Of a DNA stretch of 6,616 bases, positions 1 to 6,481 are shown one piece after another. Position 1 is the first letter of the stretch. Each line of letters begins with the position of its first letter. This DNA is from Allobrachymonas sp. GTDB taxonomy: Bacteria; Pseudomonadota; Gammaproteobacteria; Burkholderiales; Burkholderiaceae_C. The translations under genes and the position numbers were made by a program. Below the pieces are notes generated by a model that was not told where the DNA came from, searched no databases, and saw only the letters and a program-made list of their open reading frames with translations. The stretch spans positions 1-6,616 of the forward strand of contig JAGOGU010000081.1 of assembly GCA_017996515.1 (NCBI GenBank). The letters run 5' to 3'.

Positions 1-372
1 ATAGGCGCGGCCTTGTTGCAGCACCTGGTGCATCAACCGCCCGGCCAGGCCTTTCCCTTGGCAAGCCGGATCAACGGCAATATCGTGCACATACAGGCAG
101 TCTGCTTGATGCACAGGCGGCAGATGGACTTCATCCAAACGCGGCGCCACTCCGCCCTGCCACGGGCAGGCAATGGCGTAGCCACACAGCACATCAGGCG
201 CTTTTGCCAAGGCTGCGCCCCAACTCAAGGGCTGCTCGGGCAAAGCGGCATGCATCTTGCGGTGCAGCACCTCGCCCTGCTCCAGCAGATGGTTGGCATG
301 CGCTTTGGCCTGTATGGCCAGCACCGCCTCCATGTGCCAAAGATGCAGGGGAGAAAGCTGCAACAGCGCCAT
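1..372 (-). CDS. GNAT-family N-acetyltransferase, C-terminus beyond the left edge
   Basis: The frame is open from an ATG at 372 to base 1, giving 124 residues with no stop. The best evidence is the stretch around residues 93-114 (LYVHDIAVDPACQGKGLAGR). It has the beta4 strand and the acetyl-CoA pyrophosphate loop of GNAT motif A (Q-x-x-G-x-A; Q105, G106, G108, A110). Residues 62-71 (LCGYAIACPW) fit the preceding GNAT beta strand. Members of this fold move an acetyl group from acetyl-CoA to an amine, usually in the cytoplasm. The substrate cannot be read here, and the C-terminal motif B part lies outside the window. The start is well fixed: an in-frame TGA, the stop of the upstream gene, lies two codons before the ATG, and an AGGG Shine-Dalgarno (380-383) sits 7 bases upstream. 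Only 3 bases separate it from the lipoprotein gene, so the two are probably co-transcribed and coupled. The family call is firm; the specific function is unknown. Confidence 0.85.
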   Translation of the reverse strand, partial: MALLQLSPLHLWHMEAVLAIQAKAHANHLLEQGEVLHRKMHAALPEQPLSWGAALAKAPDVLCGYAIACPWQGGVAPRLDEVHLPPVHQADCLYVHDIAVDPACQGKGLAGRLMHQVLQQGRAY

Positions 373-375
373 GCA

Positions 376-1470
376 TCAACCCTGATCTGAACCGCTTTTT
401 TCCGTAGAGGCCGACTCGGTATGTTGGGCGTTTGCGTCAGCCTTGCGCGGGCGGTTTTTTCTGTACACCATCCATCCCCCAACCGCAGCAGCTGCCGTCA
501 CCAACAAGGGCCACAGATGTGCCAGCGCCAATAAGATAGACTGGAACATACCAAAGCCATCGACCAGCGCCTCGCGCAATTGCTGCGCAAAGCCGGGGCG
601 TGCGGATTCCAGAATGGCCTCCATATCCGGCTCAATACTGGTGCGCACGATTTGATTTTGGTAAAGCTCCAAATTGATGGTGCTGAACGCCACCTGGTCT
701 TGCCATTCTTTTTGTGCCAGCAGCGCCTCGTCTTGCGCATACTGTGCGCGGTCTTTGGCCTGAATGGCACTCAAAGCCTGCGAGGCTTGCGTGCCCGGCC
801 GGGCGGCGATGTCATCCAGATTTTGCTGCAACAAGCGGTTGCGGCTGATATTGAGGCGCTCACGCAGCAAGGCCAGTTGCACGTCTTGCGCATGGATTTG
901 CCGATGCTCCAGAAATTCCAGATGCTGGGTGATGTTATGCAAAAAAGCCTGTGTTTGATTCGCAGGCACGCGCACGGTCATATGCCCCCTGCGATCGTAT
1001 GCTTCTGTGACCGTGCGCTGTTGTTGGCCGGTTTTGACTGTTGATTGCGGCCCGCTGCGCTCTGTTTCGATGGAGTTGCTGGTCACGAAACCGCCTTGGG
1101 CCTGAACCGCTTCTTCAATCGCCAAAACGGCGCGATAAACGTCTGCCACTTTCGCCCGCAGATCGGCATGGATCACGAACTGGCGCTCGGCATCGCTGGA
1201 TGTGCCCACGGAAGATCGCAATTGATCCGCCTGAACGGTCTCGGTTCCAGCAGCCCGTGCGGCCTGTGGTGTACCTGCCGCCGCATCCTGCGCAACAGCA
1301 GACTCGGTAGCGGATTCGGCTTCCGTGCTTATGGTGGCTTTGGCTCGCGCCTGAGGGGCAGCCGATTGGCTCTCTGCACTTTGCTGGCCACAGGCCGAAA
1401 GAACGCCCCCGATGGCAGCACACAAGGTCAGGCGCACGAAGAAGGTTTGCAGGGCATGATGGGGGCGCAT
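376..1470 (-). CDS. DUF4349-type lipoprotein with a C-terminal transmembrane helix
   Basis: This is a 364-aa envelope protein of unknown biochemical role. Residues 1-26 form a signal peptide ending in a lipobox (LSAC), which predicts lipidation at Cys27; the +2 residue is Gly, not the Asp that retains lipoproteins in the inner membrane. Residues 28-92 are a low-complexity Ala/Ser/Glu/Gln linker. The DUF4349-like region runs from about 95 to 336. It has an N-terminal alpha/beta part (residues 98-170, with RVP at 167-169), a helical, probably coiled-coil stretch (about 194-260), the closing strand AFSTINLELYQ, and a hydrophobic helix at about 309-336 followed by a basic tail (YRKNRPRK). By the positive-inside rule that tail should be cytoplasmic. 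The start at 1470 has a GGAG Shine-Dalgarno (1477-1480) 6 bases upstream. The GNAT gene follows after 3 bases. The family was assigned by domain order and motif pattern from memory; a profile search for PF14257 would settle it. Confidence 0.8.
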   Translation of the reverse strand: MRPHHALQTFFVRLTLCAAIGGVLSACGQQSAESQSAAPQARAKATISTEAESATESAVAQDAAAGTPQAARAAGTETVQADQLRSSVGTSSDAERQFVIHADLRAKVADVYRAVLAIEEAVQAQGGFVTSNSIETERSGPQSTVKTGQQQRTVTEAYDRRGHMTVRVPANQTQAFLHNITQHLEFLEHRQIHAQDVQLALLRERLNISRNRLLQQNLDDIAARPGTQASQALSAIQAKDRAQYAQDEALLAQKEWQDQVAFSTINLELYQNQIVRTSIEPDMEAILESARPGFAQQLREALVDGFGMFQSILLALAHLWPLLVTAAAAVGGWMVYRKNRPRKADANAQHTESASTEKSGSDQG

Positions 1471-1507
1471 TCTTCTCTCCCGAAATGGGTCAATGAACGA
1501 ATGGAAT

Positions 1508-1533
1508 AAAAACGGTCTGCCTGATGGACAGAC
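1508..1533 (-). terminator. Weak terminator-like hairpin upstream of the lipoprotein gene
   Basis: On the minus strand the arms GTCTG(T)CC and GGCAGAC pair around the loop ATCA, giving 7 base pairs with one bulged T. Two bases later comes TTTTT. It lies 38 bases upstream of the lipoprotein ATG and about 250 bases beyond the main purL terminator. It could be a backup terminator for purL or an element in the lipoprotein leader. The stem is short and bulged and the T run has only five bases, so function is uncertain. Confidence 0.35.
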
Positions 1534-1628
1534 ACGGCGAGCATAACAAACAGTTAATGATTGCGGACAAAAACCTTACAAATTCGCACAGTCTCGTTGA
1601 GCCGTTTTCGCGGTCTTGCTCACAAATA

Positions 1629-1646
1629 TTTGCAAGAGCTTGCAAA
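1629..1646. repeat. Perfect 8-bp inverted repeat, possible operator
   Basis: TTTGCAAG and CTTGCAAA are exact inverted copies separated by two bases (AG). The site is in the intergenic gap, about 160 bases upstream of the lipoprotein start and about 130 bases past the purL terminator. No T run follows on either strand, so it is not an intrinsic terminator. Its length and symmetry fit a binding site for a dimeric regulator, but no particular regulator can be named. Confidence 0.4.
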
Positions 1647-1779
1647 GCCTGCGGAGTTGAGGGATGGCAGGGCGCAATCACGCTTGATGCCCATGATGCA
1701 AGGACAGTGAAATTTCCGGCGCACATCGGCCTGTGGCTCGTGCACACCTGCATGCAAGACCGCATACAAACAAAACAAT

Positions 1780-1809
1780 AAAAAAACCGAACCTGGCAGG
1801 CAGATTCGG
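1780..1809 (-). terminator. Intrinsic terminator of purL
   Basis: Read on the minus strand, the arms CCGAATCTG and CAGGTTCGG form a 9-bp stem with a single U-G pair around the 5-base loop CCTGC. An uninterrupted run of seven T follows immediately. It sits about 90 bases past the purL stop codon. The opposite strand has no T run after the stem, so the element works in one direction only. It separates purL transcription from the lipoprotein/acetyltransferase unit. Confidence 0.88.
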
Positions 1810-1899
1810 CTTTGCAGTGCAGTGATAGAAGAACAAAGAACAGGCTGGCAGCGGCTCAACAGGCAATGCCCTCAAGCCGCCATGAGCCATATCCCTTCA

Positions 1900-4800
1900 T
1901 TACCCCACCCACTTTCTCGCATTCAGCCACAACTGCATCCAGGGGCTGAAACCGCTGCGGTCGCCCGCCTGTTTCGGGTCGGTCCAGCTCATCTGGATGT
2001 GGCGGAAGACGCGCTCGGGATGCGGCATCATGGCGGTAAAGCGGCCATCGGCCGTTGTGACGGCGGTGAGGCCGCCCGGGCTGCCATTGGGGTTGAAAGG
2101 GTAGGCTTCGGTAGCCTGACCGTGGTTGTCCACATAGCGCATGGCCCGAATGACTTGGGCGGCATCGCCCTGCGCGGCAAAGTTGGCAAAGCCCTCGCCA
2201 TGCGCCACGGCAATGGGCAGGCGGCTGCCTGCCATGCCTTGCAGGAAGATGCTGGGCGAGTCGAGCACTTCAACCATGCTCAGGCGGGCTTCGTAGCGGG
2301 CGCTTTGGTTGTGGGTAAAGCGCGGCCAGTGCTGCGCACCCGGAATCAGGCCGGCCAGTTCGGCAAACATTTGGCAGCCGTTGCACACACCCAGACCGAA
2401 GGTGCTGGCACGCGCAAAAAAGGCGGCAAACGCATCGCGCAAGGCCGGGTTGAACGTGATGCTGCGCGCCCAGCCCACGCCTGCGCCCAAGGTGTCGCCA
2501 TAGCTGAAGCCGCCGCAGGCCACCACGCCTTGCACATCGGCCAGTTTCACACGGCCGGTTTGCAGGTCGGTCATGTGTACGTCCAGCGCCTCAAAGCCCG
2601 CACGGTCAAAGGCGTAGGCCATTTCCACATGCGAATTGACGCCCTGCTCGCGCAAAATGGCCACGCGCGGGCGGGTGGTGTGGACAGCGGGCGCGGAATC
2701 AGGCACGGCATCGGGCGTGAAGGTGAGATGCACATGCATGCCGGGATCCTGGGGTGCGCCCTTGCTGGCATGTTCGCTGTCGGCACAGGCAGGGTTGTCG
2801 CGCTGCTGGCAGATTTTCCAGCTCACGCTGTCCCACACCTGGTGCAGCTCTTGCAGGTTGGCGGCAAACACCTGCTGCGCATCGCACCAGACGCTGAGTT
2901 GCCCTTTGCCCATGTCCAGCGATGCAGCGTCTGAACGTACCGTGCCGATGAAGTGGCTGCACGCGCCCAGGTTATGCTCGCGCAATACCTGCATCACGGC
3001 GCTGCGTTCACTGCTGCGCACCTGCAACACCACACCCAGTTCTTCGTTGAACAAGGCGTTGAGCATTTGGATGTGGCGGCGACCACTGATCTGTTTTTCC
3101 CAGTTTTTGGCTTCGCCACTGTCCACGCGGCCGTCCGTCGCACCTTGCGCTTGCATCAGCAGCATGTCGATATTCAGCGCCACTCCCACTTGGCCGGCAA
3201 AGGCCATTTCGGCCACACAGGCCAGCAAGCCGCCGTCGCTGCGGTCGTGGTAGGCCAGAATCTGCCCCTGCTGGCGCAGTGCATTCACGGCATGCACCAG
3301 ACGCACCAGGTCTTGGGCATCATCCAAATCAGGCACGGCATCGCCGCTTTGCCCCAGCACCTGACTCAGGATACTGCCGGCCATGCGGTTTTTGCCCCGG
3401 CCCAAATCCACCAGTAACAAATGGGTTTCGGCCTGTTCACGATCCAGCTGGGGAGTGAGCGTGCCGCGCACATCTTCTACCGTGGCAAAGGCGCTCACGA
3501 TCAGGCTCACAGGCGATACGACTTTTTGCGCCGCGCCATCTGGCGTTTGCCACTGCGTGCGCATGGACAGCGAATCTTTCCCCACGGGAATGGAAATACC
3601 CAGTTGCGGGCACAGCTCCATGCCCACGGCCTGCACGGTGCGGTACAGGTTGGCGTCTTCGCCCGGTTCGCCGCAAGCGGCCATCCAGTTGGCGCTGAGT
3701 TTGACCCGAGGCAAGTCAATGGGAGCCGCCAGCAGGTTGGTGATGCTCTCGGCCACGGCCATGCGGCCAGATGCAGGCGCATCCAGTACGGCCAGCGGTG
3801 TGCGCTCGCCCATGCTCATGGCCTCGCCCGCCACGCCGGCGTAGTCGGCCAGCGTGACAGCGCAGTCGGCCACCGGCACCTGCCAGGGGCCAACCATTTG
3901 GTCGCGGTGCGTCAGGCCGCCCACGGTACGGTCGCCAATGGTGACAAGAAAACGCTTGCTGGCCACCGTGGGATGGCTCAACACCCGGGTGATGGCGTCT
4001 TGCAAGGTGATGTCAGCCGCATTCAACGCCTGCCCCTGATGGGCAATGGTTTGCACATTGCGCTGCATTTTGGGCGGTTTGCCCAACAGCACATTCATGG
4101 GCATTTGCACAGGGTGTTGGGTGTTGGCCGTTTGATTGGCTATTTTGCTGATCGCTTGCGCGGCGCCCGTATCGCCTTCCAAGTCCACATCACCCACTAC
4201 CAGGTCGCAAGCCTCGGTCGTGATGCCCACTACGGCAAAGGGGCAACGCTCGCGCTGGCAGAAAGCCTCGAACTGCGGCAGGCTCTCGGGCGCAATGGCC
4301 AGCACGTAACGCTCCTGGCTTTCGTTGCACCAAATTTCCTTGGGCGCCAGGCCGCTTTCTTCCAGCGGGATGCGGCGCAAATCAAAGCGCGCGCCACGGC
4401 CCGCGTCGTTCACCAGCTCAGGGAAAGCATTGCTCAGGCCGCCTGCGCCTACATCGTGAATCGCCAGAATGGGGTTGGCCTGCCCCAAAGCCCAGCAGTG
4501 GTTGATGACTTCTTGCGCGCGGCGTTCTATTTCGGGGTTGCTGCGTTGTACCGAATCGAAGTCCAGATGCGCGGCATTGGCGCCACTGCTCATGGAGCTG
4601 GCCGCGCCGCCACCCATGCCAATACGCATGCCAGGGCCGCCCAGTTGCACCAGCAGCGTGCCTGCCGGAAAGCGGATTTTGTGCGTCAGTCCGGCATCAA
4701 TCGTGCCCAGCCCGCCCGCAATCATGATGGGCTTGTGGTAGCCCATGTGGCGCGTCTGCTCGCCAGCAGCCGTTTGGGTGGTAACGGTTTGCTCGTATTC

Positions 4801-5997
4801 GCGAAAATACCCGCCCAGATTGGGGCGGCCAAATTCGTTGTTGAACGCTGCGCCGCCCAAGGGGCCTTCGGTCATGATCTGCAAAGGGCTGGTAATGTGC
4901 TCGGGCTTGCCGCCGGGCTGGTCGCTCATGCCGCCCCACAGTTTGGACACGGTAAAGCCCGTCAGTCCCGCTTTGGGCTTGGCGCCGCGGCCGGTTGCGC
5001 CTTCGTCGCGGATTTCTCCGCCCGCGCCAGTCGCTGCGCCCGCAAATGGCGAAATGGCCGTGGGATGGTTGTGCGTTTCCACCTTCATCAGCACGTGCTG
5101 CAAGGCGTTTTGCGCGGTGTAGCGCATGCCGTAGTCGGTGGCTTGCGCGGCCACAAAGCGTTCGCTGTTTCGGCCTTCCATCACGGCGGCGTTGTCGCTG
5201 TAGGCCACCACCGTGTGCTGAGGCGAAAGCTGTTCGGTGTTGCGGATCATGCCGAACAGGGATTTGTCCATCTTCTGCCCGTCGATGGTGAATTCGGCAT
5301 TGAAAATCTTGTGGCGACAATGCTCGCTGTTGGCCTGGGCAAACATCATCAACTCCACATCCGTGGGGTTGCGCTGCTGCTCGGTAAAGGCTTTGAGCAG
5401 GTAGTCGATTTCATCGTCAGCCAGTGCCAGCCCCCATTCCTTGTTGGCCTGCTCCAGCGCCTTGCGGCCTGCATCCGGCCCTCCGGTGAGGACATCCACA
5501 TGCGCCATGGGTGCGGCATCCAGACTGGCAAACAGGTTTTGAGCAGCATCCAGCGAGGGCAGAACGCTTTCGGTCATGCGGTCGTGCAGCAGCGCCTCGA
5601 TGGCCTGGCGCTGCGCATCTGTCAACGCCGTGCCATGCAAAAAATACTGGGTGCCACGCTCGATGCGATGCACGCCCACCGCTTCGGTCAAACCGCAGTT
5701 GCGGGCAATATCGGTGGCTTTGCTGGCCCAAGGCGAAACCGTGCCCACGCGCGGCGTGACGATGATGCTGGCATCTGCCCCGCCCTTGTCCTGAAACGGC
5801 TCGCCATAGGTGAGCAACTGCTGCAATTGCTGCTGGCTGGCTGCATCCAGCGCCCGGGCGCTTTCAACCCAATGGATGTAGCGGGCATCCAAGGCGCGCA
5901 CTTTGGGCGCAATCTGCTGGATGTGCGCCAGCAACTGCTGGCTACGGAAGGGGGTCAGGGCATTGCCGCCTGCGAAAGAAGCGATGAAGGTTTGCAT
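1900..5997 (-). CDS. purL: Phosphoribosylformylglycinamidine (FGAM) synthase, large single-chain type
   Basis: This cytoplasmic enzyme catalyses the fourth step of de novo purine synthesis: FGAR + glutamine + ATP gives FGAM + glutamate + ADP + phosphate. The 1365-aa chain matches the large PurL form of proteobacteria (about 1,300 aa in E. coli), not the PurS/PurL/PurQ three-subunit form. The order is a PurS-like N-terminal domain ([14 protein letters not shown] onward, about 1-150), a linker, and two AIR-synthetase-like halves. These contain NSEHCRHK at 223-230, KVETHNHP at 305-312, a glycine/serine-rich [10 protein letters not shown] stretch and a later SDGGLL motif. A class I glutamine amidotransferase domain runs from about 1112 to the end. 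Its triad is visible: Cys1205 in GVCNGCQ, and His1326 and Glu1328 in MPHPER. No frameshift or missing motif was found. I start at 5997 because the family's conserved N-terminus begins there. The same frame is open to an ATG at 6141, 48 codons earlier, but that lies upstream of the likely promoter. No Shine-Dalgarno precedes 5997; the bases before it are pyrimidine-rich. Confidence 0.97.
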   Translation of the reverse strand: MQTFIASFAGGNALTPFRSQQLLAHIQQIAPKVRALDARYIHWVESARALDAASQQQLQQLLTYGEPFQDKGGADASIIVTPRVGTVSPWASKATDIARNCGLTEAVGVHRIERGTQYFLHGTALTDAQRQAIEALLHDRMTESVLPSLDAAQNLFASLDAAPMAHVDVLTGGPDAGRKALEQANKEWGLALADDEIDYLLKAFTEQQRNPTDVELMMFAQANSEHCRHKIFNAEFTIDGQKMDKSLFGMIRNTEQLSPQHTVVAYSDNAAVMEGRNSERFVAAQATDYGMRYTAQNALQHVLMKVETHNHPTAISPFAGAATGAGGEIRDEGATGRGAKPKAGLTGFTVSKLWGGMSDQPGGKPEHITSPLQIMTEGPLGGAAFNNEFGRPNLGGYFREYEQTVTTQTAAGEQTRHMGYHKPIMIAGGLGTIDAGLTHKIRFPAGTLLVQLGGPGMRIGMGGGAASSMSSGANAAHLDFDSVQRSNPEIERRAQEVINHCWALGQANPILAIHDVGAGGLSNAFPELVNDAGRGARFDLRRIPLEESGLAPKEIWCNESQERYVLAIAPESLPQFEAFCQRERCPFAVVGITTEACDLVVGDVDLEGDTGAAQAISKIANQTANTQHPVQMPMNVLLGKPPKMQRNVQTIAHQGQALNAADITLQDAITRVLSHPTVASKRFLVTIGDRTVGGLTHRDQMVGPWQVPVADCAVTLADYAGVAGEAMSMGERTPLAVLDAPASGRMAVAESITNLLAAPIDLPRVKLSANWMAACGEPGEDANLYRTVQAVGMELCPQLGISIPVGKDSLSMRTQWQTPDGAAQKVVSPVSLIVSAFATVEDVRGTLTPQLDREQAETHLLLVDLGRGKNRMAGSILSQVLGQSGDAVPDLDDAQDLVRLVHAVNALRQQGQILAYHDRSDGGLLACVAEMAFAGQVGVALNIDMLLMQAQGATDGRVDSGEAKNWEKQISGRRHIQMLNALFNEELGVVLQVRSSERSAVMQVLREHNLGACSHFIGTVRSDAASLDMGKGQLSVWCDAQQVFAANLQELHQVWDSVSWKICQQRDNPACADSEHASKGAPQDPGMHVHLTFTPDAVPDSAPAVHTTRPRVAILREQGVNSHVEMAYAFDRAGFEALDVHMTDLQTGRVKLADVQGVVACGGFSYGDTLGAGVGWARSITFNPALRDAFAAFFARASTFGLGVCNGCQMFAELAGLIPGAQHWPRFTHNQSARYEARLSMVEVLDSPSIFLQGMAGSRLPIAVAHGEGFANFAAQGDAAQVIRAMRYVDNHGQATEAYPFNPNGSPGGLTAVTTADGRFTAMMPHPERVFRHIQMSWTDPKQAGDRSGFSPWMQLWLNARKWVG

Positions 5998-6020
5998 GGA
6001 CGAGGCAGAAGACAGGGCTG

Positions 6021-6057
6021 AAAAACGCAAAAACGCCGCCGAATCAGGCCGTTTTGC
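6021..6057 (-). promoter_or_regulatory. Terminator-like hairpin in the purL leader, possible attenuator
   Basis: On the minus strand, GCAAAAC (6051-6057) pairs with GTTTTTGC (6027-6034) with one extra T. Inside it GCC (6047-6049) pairs with GGC (6035-6037), with one base (6050) bulged on the 5' side and a 9-base loop. The base G and then TTTTT (6021-6025) follow directly. If transcription begins near 6086, the hairpin starts about 30 bases into the RNA and ends about 30 bases before the purL ATG. The layout suits premature termination, but the outer stem is A/T-rich and no alternative antiterminator pairing is obvious. Confidence 0.35.
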
Positions 6058-6092
6058 AAGGAATGGAGAGTCACCGGAGAAAACCAGTACGC

Positions 6093-6120
6093 ATTGTAAG
6101 TCGGCCACCTGCGTTTGGCC
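6093..6120 (-). promoter_or_regulatory. Probable proximal purL promoter with an overlapping inverted repeat
   Basis: The minus strand reads TACAAT at 6098-6093, a 5-of-6 match to the sigma70 -10 box. The transcript would start near 6086, leaving a leader of about 90 bases before the purL ATG. No good -35 box lies 16-18 bases upstream; the bases there are GC-rich (CGGCCA), which suggests a weak or activator-dependent promoter. Exactly in that place is an inverted repeat, GGCCA (6103-6107) and TGGCC (6116-6120), with an 8-base gap that contains CTGCGTT. The repeat covers the spacer and -35 region, where an operator would be expected. Confidence 0.5.
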
Positions 6121-6223
6121 GCCCCATTTTGGCTTTCCCATATCTCCACAGCCTTTCTATCTATTCTGCGCTATTACGCGAAATACATTCCATGTGATTG
6201 GCGGTGCTTCTAGTGCTTGGTTT

Positions 6224-6253
6224 TTAATATGTTTGAGATTTCGAAAACTCAAA
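6224..6253 (-). promoter_or_regulatory. Possible distal promoter overlapped by a 22-bp near-palindrome
   Basis: On the minus strand TTGAGT (6252-6247) and TATTAA (6229-6224) are separated by exactly 17 bases; each matches 4 of 6 positions of the sigma70 boxes. A palindrome spans 6232-6253: outer arms TTTGAG and CTCAAA, then one mismatched base pair, then the self-complementary core TTTCGAAA. It covers the -35 box and the spacer. The transcript would begin near 6217, about 220 bases upstream of purL. The hairpin has no T run after it on either strand, so an operator is more likely than a terminator. The hexamers are weak and no experiment supports them here. Confidence 0.35.
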
Positions 6254-6256
6254 ACT

Positions 6257-6293
6257 CTCCACCCTATCTTTCCATCTCCTGCTAATGGAGTGG
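6257..6293 (+). repeat. Degenerate palindromic repeat, copy A
   Basis: This copy reads CACCCTATCTTTCC, then a short loop region, then TGGAGTGG. TCCAT (6271-6275) and ATGGA (6285-6289) form the stem. It shares the CCT-A-rich-TTCC layout with copies B and C further right but is the most diverged of the three. Membership of the family is judged by eye. Confidence 0.35.
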
Positions 6294-6320
6294 CCATTGG
6301 CTTGCTACAAGGTCTGCCTA

Positions 6321-6353
6321 GAAAAGAACTTCCCTCCTCCGATTGCGGGGAAG
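6321..6353 (-). terminator. Palindromic repeat copy B, possible terminator of the right-edge gene
   Basis: On the minus strand CTTCCC (6353-6348) pairs with GGGAAG (6334-6329), and the T-rich TTCTTTTC (6328-6321) follows. The full repeat extends to about 6366 and, read on the minus strand, begins CTCTCACCTTAGCCC. It lies about 130 bases after the stop of the right-edge gene, in the right orientation to end it. The long loop and the interrupted T tract make it a moderate candidate. As a repeat it is the inverted partner of copy C. Confidence 0.4.
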
Positions 6354-6416
6354 GGCTAAGGTGAGAGTGATTTATCCGCTCAAAAACCTTGGCCGCTACC
6401 ACGAGCCATCAGTCTT

Positions 6417-6459
6417 CCCCCTCCTAATCTTCCCTCGCCAGCAGGGGAAGGAATTTTTT
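6417..6459 (+). repeat. Palindromic repeat copy C followed by a T run
   Basis: The plus strand reads CCCCCTCCTAAT, then CTTCCC (6429-6434) and GGGAAG (6445-6450) as perfect 6-bp arms around a 10-base loop, then GAA and six T (6454-6459). It resembles copy B in opposite orientation, giving an inverted pair about 50 bases apart. It has terminator form on the plus strand, although no plus-strand gene lies upstream to need one. The CCCT-rich arm and GGGGAAGG return recall the palindromic intergenic repeats common in proteobacteria. Confidence 0.45.
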
Positions 6460-6481
6460 GCTCAGTGCACCTGCCTGCGCA

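Larger units (their letters stand above)
1471..1899. other. Intergenic gap between purL and the lipoprotein gene
   Basis: These 429 bases hold no convincing gene. The open frames on either strand are short, have no good ribosome binding site and no recognisable protein character. The gap contains the purL terminator (1780-1809), an 18-base palindrome (1629-1646) and a hairpin followed by a T run on the minus strand (1508-1533). The lipoprotein gene must be transcribed from here if it does not depend on read-through from purL. The best -10 match I see is minus-strand TATGCT (1540-1545). Its only upstream partner is a poor TTGTCC with 19-base spacing, so I do not list it as a promoter. Confidence 0.7.
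5998..6481. other. Intergenic gap upstream of purL
   Basis: About 480 bases without a convincing gene, visibly richer in A and T between about 6125 and 6330 than the coding DNA beside it. In transcription order on the minus strand it holds a cluster of three degenerate palindromic repeats (about 6257-6451), a 22-bp near-palindrome over a possible distal promoter (6224-6253), the proximal purL promoter (6093-6098) and a terminator-like leader hairpin (6021-6057). Short open frames here have no recognisable protein character. Confidence 0.7.

Noticed and set aside
13..390. A 125-codon plus-strand frame at the left edge
   Set aside because: It is antisense to the GNAT gene, whose acetyl-CoA-binding motif is clear on the minus strand.
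1490..1781. Small open frames on both strands in the gap after purL
   Set aside because: They overlap each other, the terminator and the palindrome, and have no ribosome binding site or protein-like composition.
1822..2934. A 370-codon open frame on the plus strand over the end of purL
   Set aside because: Same cause: it is antisense to the purL glutaminase domain, with no family motif and no convincing ribosome binding site.
3421..6021. An 866-codon open frame on the plus strand, antisense to purL
   Set aside because: It lies entirely opposite purL apart from a few bases. It is rich in His, Gln, Ala, Gly and Arg, as expected from the complement of GC-rich codons, and has no recognisable domain. 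Codon bias in purL explains its length.
5998..6141. Treating the 48-codon extension as part of the purL product
   Set aside because: The family N-terminus begins at the ATG at 5997, and the best promoter lies inside the extension. It is kept as a finding, not as the annotated start.
5903..6402. Open frames of 153 codons (plus) and 81 codons (minus) upstream of purL
   Set aside because: They run across the purL start, the promoters and the repeats, and change composition along their length. No protein family is recognisable.
6257..6459. The repeat cluster as a CRISPR array or insertion-sequence end
   Set aside because: The copies differ in sequence and orientation, the spacing is irregular, and there is no transposase gene or target-site duplication visible in the window.
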